NCBI GenBank assembly: GCA_029883965.1
Contig: JAOUIN010000015.1
Span: forward strand, 1-22,331
Length of the DNA stretch: 22,331 bases
Source: Betaproteobacteria bacterium
GTDB taxonomy: Bacteria; Pseudomonadota; Gammaproteobacteria; Burkholderiales; SG8-41
Direction of reading: 5' to 3'
The first letter of the stretch is position 1, and every line of letters begins with the position of its first letter. The notes under the pieces were generated by a model that had not been told where the DNA came from, did no database searches, and saw nothing but the letters and a program-made list of their open reading frames with translations. Both the position numbers and the translations under genes were made by a program. Shown here one piece after another: positions 7,966 to 15,506 of the stretch.

Positions 7966-9696
7966 TTAAATTCTGCACTCATCCGCCGCACACCCCAGAT
8001 CGCGATCGGACTCGGCCAGCAGCCGCTCAAATGACTCCGGCGTGCGGATCACGCGTCCCACCACCGCCGGCGAATGTGCCTGCAACCACTGGCTGTGCGT
8101 CGGATGGTCGCCGCCGGCGACAATCAAAATCAGATTGTCGGGTTTTTGCGCAATCGGCCACGGATCGAGCTTGATGCTGTCGCGCGTCACCGGGTTGGCA
8201 TCGATCTCGATCCACGCCGGTCCGCCGCCGCGCTTGAGTTGCGCCATCGGAATTTTCGAGTTCTCCCACAGGAACTCGCGCAGCTTCGCCGGCGTCCAGC
8301 CTAGTTTGGCCATCATGCCCGCCACCACCGGCGAGATCAGCATCGCGCCCGGCGTACCCTTCTCCCAGCCTGACAGTGCGGCCAGATTCGGCGTGCGCAT
8401 GAAATCCGCCATGCGCCACAGGCCCTGCGTGACATCCTCTTCCGGCGTTTCCTTTTTCGCGCCGCGGCGGCGCACGTTGGTCACGCCACTGGCGAAAAAC
8501 ACCGACACCGCATTGGTGCCGGGCTCGAAACCATGGCGCTGCGTCGCATGGGGCGCCCAGCCTTTGGGCAGGCTCGCCTCGTCTTCGGCAAACACTGCAT
8601 TGGTGTATCGCATCGCACCGAAGATTGCCATGGTGCCGATGCCCGGCAGTGCGCCACCGACATTCTGCTGCAGCAGGCGCAGTGCGCGGCCGATGCTGGC
8701 CCCGGCGGGGCGCTGCGGATCGGGGCCGAGGCAGCCGAATCCCGAATTGAGCCGAATCTCTTTCGCAATCGGCCCGTTGACGATGACCACCGGGAACGGC
8801 CCGCCGGATGTCGCCTGCAGCTGATCAAACACGTTCGCCGGGTCAAGACACGCTTCCACCGCAGCGATCAGCACCGGCAGGTATTCCGGGCGGCCGCCGG
8901 CCATCGCCAGTGCGATAGCGACCGTCTCGACCGTGGTAATGCCGCCGCGCGGCGGAAACTTGCCCAGCACCTGTGTGCGCGGCAATGCCGAGCCGCGCAG
9001 TATCCAGTCGACGCGTTCGGGCGTCGCCGGCCATACCGGCAGACCGTCACCCCACAGGCTGGTGATCAGCAGATTGTTGGCCTTCTGCAGCGCGTCTTCG
9101 TACGACTTGCCTTCGACGCTCAGCAGCGGCAACTCGCCGTTGGCGGTCTGGGCGAAGTCGGATTTCCATTTCATCAGGCCGTTGTAGAACTCACGCTTGC
9201 GCGCCGCCATCGATGAAAGGTCGCTGCCCGGCAGGAACATGTCGATCGGGAAAGTCACCATCGCAGCATCGGGCGCGAGGCCCAGGCCGGACACGGCATT
9301 TTTCATCACGCCGACGAAATCCGTCCGCGTCAGCGTAACAGTCGGTATTCCAAGTGTTTCTATCCTCGCGACAGCACGGCCGCAAGCGGTGGCGCAGGAG
9401 CCTCAGGCGGCGTTGCCGACGATGACGGCATCCACCCTGCTTTGCTTGACCAGCCTCGCCGTCTCCTCGGTAGGAATCAGCGCGTTACCCTGAGGATAGG
9501 CGTCGATCGGCAGCAATTCCGCCGTCGGGAAATCGGCTTTCAACATGTCGCGCAGCATCGGCAGCATGCGGAACGCCTGCCATTGCTCGTTGCTGACGAA
9601 CCCGATGCGTTTGCCCTCCAGCGTATCGACGCGTGATGCGAACGCTTGCGTGACTTCCAGCGCGCCGGACGGATCATGAAATTCAAGTGTGATCAT
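7966..9696 (-). CDS. UGSC-family selenoprotein with in-frame TGA (Sec98) and long C-terminal domain
   Basis: One reading frame of 577 codons, interrupted only by TGA at 9405-9403 (codon 98). Upstream are 97 codons ending VDAVIVGNAA. The frame then continues TGA-G-S-C-A-T-A-C and IETLGIPTVTLTRTDF into the downstream 447 codons. U-G-S-C after a D-x-V-I-V-G strand is the defining motif of the UGSC (seleno)protein family, a thiol/selenol redox fold in which the first position is Sec or Cys. The C-terminal part has GGRPEYLPVLIAAVEA (near residue 268), VIVNGPIAKEI (near 305), SGFGCLGP and IGRALRLLQQNVGGALPG, segments I associate with proteins of this family. There is no signal peptide. The start at 9696 is backed by a very strong ribosome site (AAGGAGGG, 9711-9704). 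The alternative of two genes would leave the second starting at GTG 9309 with its conserved strand removed. Exact function is unknown. Sec readthrough is inferred, since selA/B/C/D are not in the window. Confidence 0.88.
9363..9399 (-). promoter_or_regulatory. Candidate bacterial SECIS hairpin downstream of the TGA
   Basis: Starting 3 bases after the TGA, the minus-strand RNA can pair UCCU with AGGA (9399-9396 with 9366-9363), GCG with CGC and CAC with GUG. The apex contains CCG-CUUG-CGG. The apical loop falls about 17-20 bases after the TGA, within the spacing of known bacterial SECIS elements. The drawing needs small bulges, and two apical pairings compete. Folding was done by eye, so this supports recoding without proving it. 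Confidence 0.5.
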
Positions 9697-9762
9697 GCGG
9701 AAACCCTCCTTGGTGTCTACATTCTAATGGACTCGTCGGCGATACTCCGTACAATTCACCAT
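9697..9762. promoter_or_regulatory. Divergent promoter region, selenoprotein gene and lipoprotein gene
   Basis: Only 66 bases separate the two divergent start codons (ATG at 9696 on minus, ATG at 9763 on plus). The minus-strand side carries AAGGAGGG at 9711-9704, an almost ideal Shine-Dalgarno sequence. Promoters for both genes must lie here or inside the neighbouring coding regions. No clear operator is visible. Confidence 0.5.
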
Positions 9763-10671
9763 ATGAACATACGCCCGCCGCTGCATGTCGTCACCGCGTT
9801 CGCGGTTGCCATGCTTTTCGGGTGCGCACAGACCCCTGCTCCGCCCGACGCACCGGCGGAAACTCATGCACCGGCCGAACCGCGATACACGCGTGAATTG
9901 AACCTGCCACCGTCGGGCGTCCCAGCGAGCCGGTCGTCCCTTGCGCCGGCGCCGGTGATCAGCGGACGCGGCAGCAAGCCGGTGCATGCCGTCACCGGCG
10001 TTGCCGCCGGTCAGGCCGGGTACGTCCATTATTTTCTGTTACGCATGCCGGACGAGACGGTGGAAGTACAGGTCGGCATTGAACTTGCCGACCAGCGCAT
10101 CGCGTGGTCGTTCCCGGATCTCGGCGTGGTGATCTCGCCGTTCATCGATGGCGAGGATCTGCACACCGGCACCGCCAACTACACCGTCTGGCATCTGTAT
10201 GGCGTGCGGCCGTTCCCGGACGATGCGGTCATGACACGCCTGCAAAACGACCTGCCGGGACGCATCGCGCCCTGGCTCAGGGCGCAAACACCCTACTGTC
10301 TCGACGATGGCCCGAAGCGCAACTGCATGAGTTGCCTCGGTTTTGTACTGCGCGCGCTGTTTCCGGGTCGCGGCAGCGACTACCCGGTGATGCCGCGCGA
10401 TTTTTCGCGCAGCGGGAATCCGGCGCAGTACACACCCAACGATCTGCTGTTGTACCTCGCCGGCATGCTCGACCTGCGCGACCGTAATGCGAGATTGCAG
10501 CGCATCGCTCGCCTCGACCTGCCTGCGGATCTGCGCAACGATCTTGAAGAGCTGGTATACGGCATGGGCGCCGGCGATGCCGCACCGCTGACCGCCAGGC
10601 AAAAACGTATCGGCGACAGCGCGGTGCGCAACGTAACGCCGAAATCAACTCGCCCCAAACCCAGGTCCTGA
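9763..10671 (+). CDS. Predicted lipoprotein of unknown function
   Basis: A 302-residue protein that I do not recognise. The first 21 residues (MNIRPPLHVVTAFAVAMLFG-C) form a lipoprotein signal peptide with lipobox LFGC, so Cys21 would be lipidated and the protein anchored to the inner or outer membrane facing the periplasm. A Pro/Ala-rich linker follows (TPAPPDAPAETHAPAEP). A folded region runs from about residue 85 to 280 with a tight cysteine cluster, YCLDDGPKRNCMSCLGF. The tail is basic. The ATG at 9763 is chosen because it gives a clean signal peptide. An open extension back to 9646 overlaps the divergent selenoprotein gene and lacks one. Three close cysteines suggest metal binding or disulfides, unproven. 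Confidence 0.82.
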   Translation: MNIRPPLHVVTAFAVAMLFGCAQTPAPPDAPAETHAPAEPRYTRELNLPPSGVPASRSSLAPAPVISGRGSKPVHAVTGVAAGQAGYVHYFLLRMPDETVEVQVGIELADQRIAWSFPDLGVVISPFIDGEDLHTGTANYTVWHLYGVRPFPDDAVMTRLQNDLPGRIAPWLRAQTPYCLDDGPKRNCMSCLGFVLRALFPGRGSDYPVMPRDFSRSGNPAQYTPNDLLLYLAGMLDLRDRNARLQRIARLDLPADLRNDLEELVYGMGAGDAAPLTARQKRIGDSAVRNVTPKSTRPKPRS

Positions 10672-10688
10672 GTTATTGCGAGCGCACC

Positions 10689-10871
10689 TCAATCGCGGCG
10701 CCGGAAAATCCCGTCATAGAAGGTGTAGAGCACGACCACGATCAGCACGGTGCCGATGGGATGGTCGATAAAGATGCTCCACAGCGATTTGCCCTCGAAC
10801 AGGAACAGCGAACGCCGCAGATTCTCGTCGGCCAGCGGCCCGAGGATGATCGCGACAACAAGCCGGACATT
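10689..10871 (-). pseudogene. C-terminal remnant of a TctA-family TTT permease
   Basis: The minus-strand frame ending at TGA 10689 reads RLVVAIILGPLADENLRRSL followed by a SIFIDHPIGTVLIVVVLYTF helix. TctA large permease subunits end with the same order: R-L-V-x-(8)-G-P-x-x-E-x-x-L-R-R-S-L, a short loop, a P-x-x hinge and a final hydrophobic helix. About 60 of roughly 500 residues are left, with one transmembrane helix. The frame runs upstream towards dinB without TctA similarity beyond about 10871, so the gene has lost its 5' part. This is a second TTT component remnant, on the same strand as the Bug remnant at 5521-5712. Confidence 0.78.
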
Positions 10872-10947
10872 GCAGATTTGCAGCGCAGCATCCTGTGCGC
10901 CACGCAACTCGCGCGACGCGAATTGCTCACGCCAAAGCGCAAGCGCG

Positions 10948-12126
10948 TCAATCTTCGGAGAGCAGAGTCTGCTGGCCGGGCACCCGGTCCGGTGCGGCAC
11001 CCGGTTTCGCCAAGGCACCGACACGCACGCCAAGCAGACGGATGCGCCGGTCGAGCGGCACGCGCTTCAGGCACTCGCCAGCAGCGCGACGGATTGCCGC
11101 CGCATCCTGCGTCGGTGCGGCGAGCGTCAAATCACGCGTGACGGTCTTGAAATTATCGTAGCGGATTTTCAGGCCGATGGTCTTCCCGGCATAACCCTTG
11201 CGCTGCAGATCACCCGCAACACGCACGCACAGCTCGGTAAAAATACGCGTGAGTTTCTCCTTGTCCCTGAAAGCGTGCAGGTCGTCCTCGAACGTGGTTT
11301 CTCGGCTGATCGATTTGGGCTCGCTGTACGTCACCACCGGACGTTCATCGCGACCGTGCGCGGCGGCATGCATCCACGCACCGTAACTCTGGCCGAAATG
11401 CGCGATGAGCAGCGCCACATCCGCGTGTGCAAGCTCACCGACAGTGCGGATGCCCAGCGCCTCGAGCTTCAAATTCGCTTTCGGCCCGATGCCGTTGACC
11501 TTGCGCACTGCCAGCGGCCAGACCAGACGCTCGACTTCATCGCTGCGGATCACGCTGATACCCGCCGGCTTGTTCAGTTCTGACGCAATTTTCGACAGCA
11601 GCTTGTTCGGCGTGATGCCGATGGAACACGAAAGCTGCGTCGTTTCGCGGACCGAACGCTGAATGTCGGTGGCAATCGCGCGCACGCGCGCCCATGGATC
11701 AGGCGCGCCTTCTGCGGCGCGGTCAGCCACCAGATCCGTCAGGTCGATATAGATTTCATCGATACCGCGGTCTTCAACCAGCGGCGCAATCGCGCGCACC
11801 GCATCTTTGAACATCCTCGAGTAACGCCGGTAGGCATCGAAGTCCGCAGGCAGCAGCACCGCATCCGGGGCGAGTTTTGCGGCCTTCATCAGACCCATGC
11901 CGGAGAACACACCCAACGCACGCGCTTCGTACGTCGACGTGGTGATCACGCCGCGGCCGCTGTACCCGCGCAGCGTCGCGAATTCTCCGGGATCAGGCTC
12001 GCCCTGCGCCGCGCGCCGCCGTCCACCGACCACCACCGGCATGCCGCGCAACTGCGGATAACGCAGCAATTCGACGGAAGCATAAAACGCATCCATGTCG
12101 AGATGGGCAATGTAGCGGGCAGACAC
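10948..12126 (-). CDS. dinB: DNA polymerase IV (Y-family, DinB)
   Basis: Error-prone translesion polymerase. From the GTG at 12126 it has 392 residues. Catalytic acidic residues are in HLDMDAFYASVE (Asp10) and GIDEIYIDLT (Asp123/Glu124, usually S-I-D-E). YEARALGVFSGM is the conserved finger segment. The HhH region NGIGPKANLKLEALGI and the little-finger domain (YAGKTIGLKIRYDNFKTVT) follow. The extreme C-terminus carries GQQTLL, a plausible sliding-clamp binding peptide. The insert after VVVGGRRRAAQ is the kind seen in betaproteobacterial DinB. An upstream GTG at 12186 would add 20 residues, but the GTG at 12126 has GGAAA in front and places the conserved start correctly. No LexA box is obvious. 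Confidence 0.94.
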   Translation of the reverse strand: MSARYIAHLDMDAFYASVELLRYPQLRGMPVVVGGRRRAAQGEPDPGEFATLRGYSGRGVITTSTYEARALGVFSGMGLMKAAKLAPDAVLLPADFDAYRRYSRMFKDAVRAIAPLVEDRGIDEIYIDLTDLVADRAAEGAPDPWARVRAIATDIQRSVRETTQLSCSIGITPNKLLSKIASELNKPAGISVIRSDEVERLVWPLAVRKVNGIGPKANLKLEALGIRTVGELAHADVALLIAHFGQSYGAWMHAAAHGRDERPVVTYSEPKSISRETTFEDDLHAFRDKEKLTRIFTELCVRVAGDLQRKGYAGKTIGLKIRYDNFKTVTRDLTLAAPTQDAAAIRRAAGECLKRVPLDRRIRLLGVRVGALAKPGAAPDRVPGQQTLLSED

Positions 12127-12237
12127 GGCGGATTTCCATATTCGCGGGGCGTCAGCGGATTTTACCCGCGGATGACAAGCGCACACCGTTCAGTGTTTAA
12201 TCGAAGGCTCTGCAACTGCATCCATACAGGACACTCC

Positions 12238-12972
12238 ATGACTGAAGTCACCGCTGCACTCCGCTCCGAATTCGCCCCCACCGGCACCCTCCGCGTAGGC
12301 CTGAACATGAGCAACTTTCTGCTGACGCGTACCGATGCTGCCAGCGGCAAACCGCTTGGGGTCGCGCATGATCTGGGCACGGAACTCGCACGACGCCTGG
12401 GATTGCCCGTCGAATTTGTGCCGCACCCGAACCCCGGTGCCCTTGCCGATGCGGCGAACAAAAATGTGTGGGATGTGGGTTTTCTCGGTGCGGAACCGGC
12501 GCGCGCGAACGAAATCGATTTCACCCCGGCCTACGTCGAGATCGATTCGACCTACCTGGTCCCGCCGGGCTCGCCGCTGAAAACCGTGGACGATGTCGAT
12601 CGCAAAGGCATCCGCATCATCGTGCCGAACAAGGCCGCGTACGAGCTCTACCTTTCGCGCACGATCAAGAACGCAGAACTCGTCAGGGAGCCCGGTGGCG
12701 ATGCCTGCTTCAAGCGTTTCATCGACGAGAAATTCGACGCCCTCGCCGGTCTGCGCCCGCGCCTCGTATCGGATCAGGCCAAACTGCCCGGATCACGCGT
12801 GCTCGAAGGCCGCTTCACTGCCGTGCAACAGGCTGCTGGCGTGCCGAAGGGCCGCGCGGCAGCAGCGAAATATCTCAGCACGTTCATCGAAGACGTCAAA
12901 GCCTCCGGCCTTGTGGCCAAGGCGATCAAGGACAACAACGTCGTTGGACTGACGATTGCCGCCAAAGCCTGA
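12238..12972 (+). CDS. Family-3 solute-binding-type protein without signal peptide
   Basis: A 244-residue type II periplasmic-binding fold similar to amino-acid ABC receptors. It has GTLRVGLNMSNFLL at the N-terminus, then PLGVAHDLGTELARRLGLPV, WDVGFLGAEPARANEIDFTP and YVEIDSTYLVPPGSPLKTVD, the usual strand order of the bacterial PBPb domain. It starts MTEVTAALRSEFAPTGTLRV with no hydrophobic leader. The longer open frame back to 12103 supplies none either, so it is predicted cytoplasmic. AGGA sits before the ATG at 12238. No permease or ATPase gene is adjacent. It may be an intracellular ligand sensor or an enzyme relative. Convergent with the aldehyde dehydrogenase. Confidence 0.87.
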   Translation: MTEVTAALRSEFAPTGTLRVGLNMSNFLLTRTDAASGKPLGVAHDLGTELARRLGLPVEFVPHPNPGALADAANKNVWDVGFLGAEPARANEIDFTPAYVEIDSTYLVPPGSPLKTVDDVDRKGIRIIVPNKAAYELYLSRTIKNAELVREPGGDACFKRFIDEKFDALAGLRPRLVSDQAKLPGSRVLEGRFTAVQQAAGVPKGRAAAAKYLSTFIEDVKASGLVAKAIKDNNVVGLTIAAKA

Positions 12973-12978
12973 GGCGGG

Positions 12979-13043
12979 AGCCCCGGCTAAACCGCTGTCG
13001 GAATGCGACAACAGTCACCGGGGCTAAATCCCGCTTGCGGGAT
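12979..13043. terminator. Compound inverted repeats between convergent genes
   Basis: AGCCCCGG (12979-12986) pairs with CCGGGGCT (13018-13025). Inside them TGTCG (12996-13000) and CGACA (13006-13010) form a second stem around a 5-base loop. Immediately after, ATCCCGC (13028-13034) and GCGGGAT (13037-13043) form a third hairpin. The position between two converging genes suits a terminator, although no U-tract is present. The nested form also resembles REP/BIME-type intergenic repeats. Confidence 0.55.
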
Positions 13044-13071
13044 GCCGTTACCTCTGAAATACGTCGCTGGC

Positions 13072-14511
13072 TTAAAGACCTGCCTGGGTAACGAACTTGC
13101 CTACCAGGTAGGCTTCAAGCGCCTCGGTCCCGCCTTCCGAGCCGTACCCCGAATCCTTGACGCCGCCGAACGGCACCTCGGGCAGTGCAAAGCCCAGGTG
13201 GTTGATGGTCATCATGCCGGTTTCGACCTGCGCCGCGATCGCGTTCGCAGTCTTTGCGGATTTGGTCCACGCGTAAGCAGCCAGCCCGTAAGGCAGCCGG
13301 TTCGCTTCGGTCACGGCATCATCAAAGGTCTTGAACGGGTTGATGATCGCCAGCGGGCCGAAGGGTTCGGTGTTCATCGCCATCGCGTCCTTGCCCAGCT
13401 CGGTCACCACCGTGGGCTCGAAGAAATTGCCTTTTTCGCCGATCGGGTAACCACCGGTGAGCACCTTGCCGCCGTGTTTTTTCGCGTCCTCGACATTGGC
13501 CACCATCGCGCTCTGGCGCCGCGGGTTGGCCAGCGTCGCCATCTTGGTGTCCTTGTCAAAACCGTCACCGACTTTGACCGCTTTCGCGCCCTCGACGAAT
13601 TTGTCGACGAACTGCTTGTACACGCCTTCCTGCACCAGAAACCGCGTCGGCGACACGCACACCTGCCCCGCGTTGCGGTATTTCATGAAAGTCATCATCT
13701 TCGCCGCCACATCGATGTCGGCATCGTCAAAAACGATCACCGGCGCATGCCCGCCGAGTTCCATGGTCACGCGCTTCATGTGCTGTCCGGCCATCGCGGC
13801 GAGCTGCTTGCCCACCGGCGTGGAACCGGTGAAAGTGATCTTGCGAATCACGGGATGCGGAATCAGATAGCTCGAAATGGTCGCCGGGTCGCCATAGACC
13901 AGATTGATCACGCCTGCCGGCACGCCGGCATCGACAAACGCGCGCACCAGTTCGGCCGGTGATGCGGGGGTCTCTTCCGGCGCTTTCAGAATGATCGAAC
14001 AGCCGGCGGCCAGCGCGGCCGACAGTTTGCGCACCGCCTGATTGATCGGAAAATTCCACGGCGTAAAGGCCGCGACCGGGCCCACCGGCTCCTTCACCAC
14101 CAGTTGATACACGCCTTCGGCGCGCGCGGGAATCACTCGACCGTAAGCGCGACGGCCTTCCTCGGCAAACCAGTCGATCAGATCGGCGCCGGCCAGCACC
14201 TCAAGCTTGGCTTCGCCGACGGGCTTGCCCTGCTCCATGGTCATCATCGTCGCCACGGCGTCGGCACGCTCGCGGAAAATATCCGCAGCCTTGCGCATCA
14301 CCTTGCATCGATCAAACGCCGACACCTTGCGCCACACCTTGAAGCCTGCGTCTGCAGCTTCGAGTGCGCGGTCAAGGTCGGCCTTTTCAGCAAAGGCCAC
14401 GGTACCGATCTGGCTGTGATTGGCGGGATTGACGACGGGAATCGTGCGGCCGGAAGCAGCGGCACACCATTTACCATTGATATAGAGCAGCGTATTCGGA
14501 TAAGCGGACAT
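13072..14511 (-). CDS. NAD(P)-dependent aldehyde dehydrogenase, succinate-semialdehyde dehydrogenase-like
   Basis: A 479-residue ALDH-superfamily enzyme that oxidises an aldehyde to the acid. It has TPWNFPINQAVRKLSAALAAG (cofactor cleft, near 150), FTGSTPVGK (227-235), catalytic Glu251 in MELGGHAP and nucleophile Cys285 in NAGQVCVSPTR. MEQGKPVGEA and WFAEEGRRAYGR are typical of the GabD/succinate-semialdehyde group, but related enzymes act on other omega-acid semialdehydes (for example 2-oxoglutarate semialdehyde), so the substrate is tentative. It lies 102 bases downstream of a TauD/TfdA dioxygenase and an RraA-like gene on the same strand. The enzyme may oxidise an aldehyde made by that pathway. 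Confidence 0.93.
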   Translation of the reverse strand: MSAYPNTLLYINGKWCAAASGRTIPVVNPANHSQIGTVAFAEKADLDRALEAADAGFKVWRKVSAFDRCKVMRKAADIFRERADAVATMMTMEQGKPVGEAKLEVLAGADLIDWFAEEGRRAYGRVIPARAEGVYQLVVKEPVGPVAAFTPWNFPINQAVRKLSAALAAGCSIILKAPEETPASPAELVRAFVDAGVPAGVINLVYGDPATISSYLIPHPVIRKITFTGSTPVGKQLAAMAGQHMKRVTMELGGHAPVIVFDDADIDVAAKMMTFMKYRNAGQVCVSPTRFLVQEGVYKQFVDKFVEGAKAVKVGDGFDKDTKMATLANPRRQSAMVANVEDAKKHGGKVLTGGYPIGEKGNFFEPTVVTELGKDAMAMNTEPFGPLAIINPFKTFDDAVTEANRLPYGLAAYAWTKSAKTANAIAAQVETGMMTINHLGFALPEVPFGGVKDSGYGSEGGTEALEAYLVGKFVTQAGL

Positions 14512-14613
14512 GAGATGAAACCTTTACTGATGAGCGAAAAATGAAGTCCGAAGGATAAACGACTTTTGCGGCCCACGCGCAGCCGGCGCGAGCACCGCCG
14601 ATAAAGTATGGAC

Positions 14614-15465
14614 TCAGACCGGGCGCTCGCCGCGGATCTGTACCCGGTGCATCATGCGCCGCTCGCGGGCATCGAAGGCATCGCGGCGATGGTTCAGGCA
14701 GCGGTTGTCCCAGATCAGCGTGTCGCCCGTCTGCCACTCGTGGCCCCAGACGAATTCCTGCCGCCCGGCGTGCGCCCACAGCCGATCGAGCAGCTGTTCA
14801 CTCTCCTCCAGGGGCAGACCGATGATGTAGGCATTGCGGCGCCGGCCCAGATACAGCGCCTTGCGCCCGGTCAGCGGATGTGTGCGGAAAATGTGATGCT
14901 GCGCGCCCGGCGCCTCACGCGGGTCGGTCACCGGTTCAAACCCTTTGCGCAGCTGCCCGGCGCTGTTGTAGGTCTCGTCATGGATCAGCATCCTGCCGTC
15001 GAGCTTCTTTTTCAGTTCGTCCGGGAGCGTCTCGTAGGCCAGATACTGATTGGCAAAATAGGTATTGCCGCCCGCGGGCGGTGTTTCGAGCGCGTGCAGG
15101 ATTGCCAGCGAGCACGGGCGCGCGCGGTACGACATGTCGGTATGCCAGATCGCCTCGCCTGCGCCGAGGTTACCCAGCGGCTGGCCGTCGGCCACGATGT
15201 TGGAGATCACGAGTATGTCCGGATAGGCATCGATGTAGGGCTTGCCGATCACACTCATGCCCGGCGGCTCGAGCTCACCGAATGTTTTCCCCAGCGCGAT
15301 CAACTGCGGATCGGAAATCGGCTGGCCGCGCACGAATATCACCAGATGCTCGAGCAGGACCTGCTGCAATGTGGCCACCGTCACGGCGTCCAGCGCGACC
15401 AGATCGACTCCTCTGACCTCGGCGCCACATCCTTTGCCGGTGGGAATGATTTCAGGACTTTGCAT
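14614..15465 (-). CDS. TauD/TfdA-family 2-oxoglutarate-dependent dioxygenase (first copy)
   Basis: Fe(II)/2-oxoglutarate dioxygenase of 283 residues. The iron-binding facial triad is His108/Asp110 (WHTDMSYRARP) and His259 (WDNRCLNHRRDAF), with Arg270 or Arg274 available for the 2-oxoglutarate carboxylate. HPLTGRKALYLG precedes a double-stranded beta-helix strand. The family hydroxylates sulfonates, phenoxy acids, ethers or other small acids, often releasing an aldehyde. Which substrate applies is not visible. It begins 41 bases after the RraA-like gene stop, consistent with one operon continuing into the aldehyde dehydrogenase. It clearly shares motifs with the divergent copy at 16405-17271. 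Confidence 0.94.
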   Translation of the reverse strand: MQSPEIIPTGKGCGAEVRGVDLVALDAVTVATLQQVLLEHLVIFVRGQPISDPQLIALGKTFGELEPPGMSVIGKPYIDAYPDILVISNIVADGQPLGNLGAGEAIWHTDMSYRARPCSLAILHALETPPAGGNTYFANQYLAYETLPDELKKKLDGRMLIHDETYNSAGQLRKGFEPVTDPREAPGAQHHIFRTHPLTGRKALYLGRRRNAYIIGLPLEESEQLLDRLWAHAGRQEFVWGHEWQTGDTLIWDNRCLNHRRDAFDARERRMMHRVQIRGERPV

Positions 15466-15506
15466 ACCGGTTTCCTATTTGTCGCAGGTGGCGCACTGGT
15501 GCACGC

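Noticed and set aside
6811..8034. 407-codon open frame on the plus strand
   Set aside because: It is antisense to the clear CoA transferase and HMGL genes, has His/Arg/Gln-rich shadow composition and shows no family motifs.
7966..9309. Independent 447-codon gene starting at GTG 9309, with a separate 97-codon gene at 9403-9696
   Set aside because: Both are in one frame, the stretch between contains only the UGSC TGA plus sense codons, and the conserved strand after G-S-C would be lost. No ribosome site precedes 9309. One recoded gene explains everything.
12127..12237. LexA box upstream of dinB
   Set aside because: I could not find a CTG-N10-CAG-like site with a convincing core in this spacer.
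13003..13962. 319-codon open frame on the plus strand
   Set aside because: It is antisense to the aldehyde dehydrogenase and is a by-product of GC-rich codon use.
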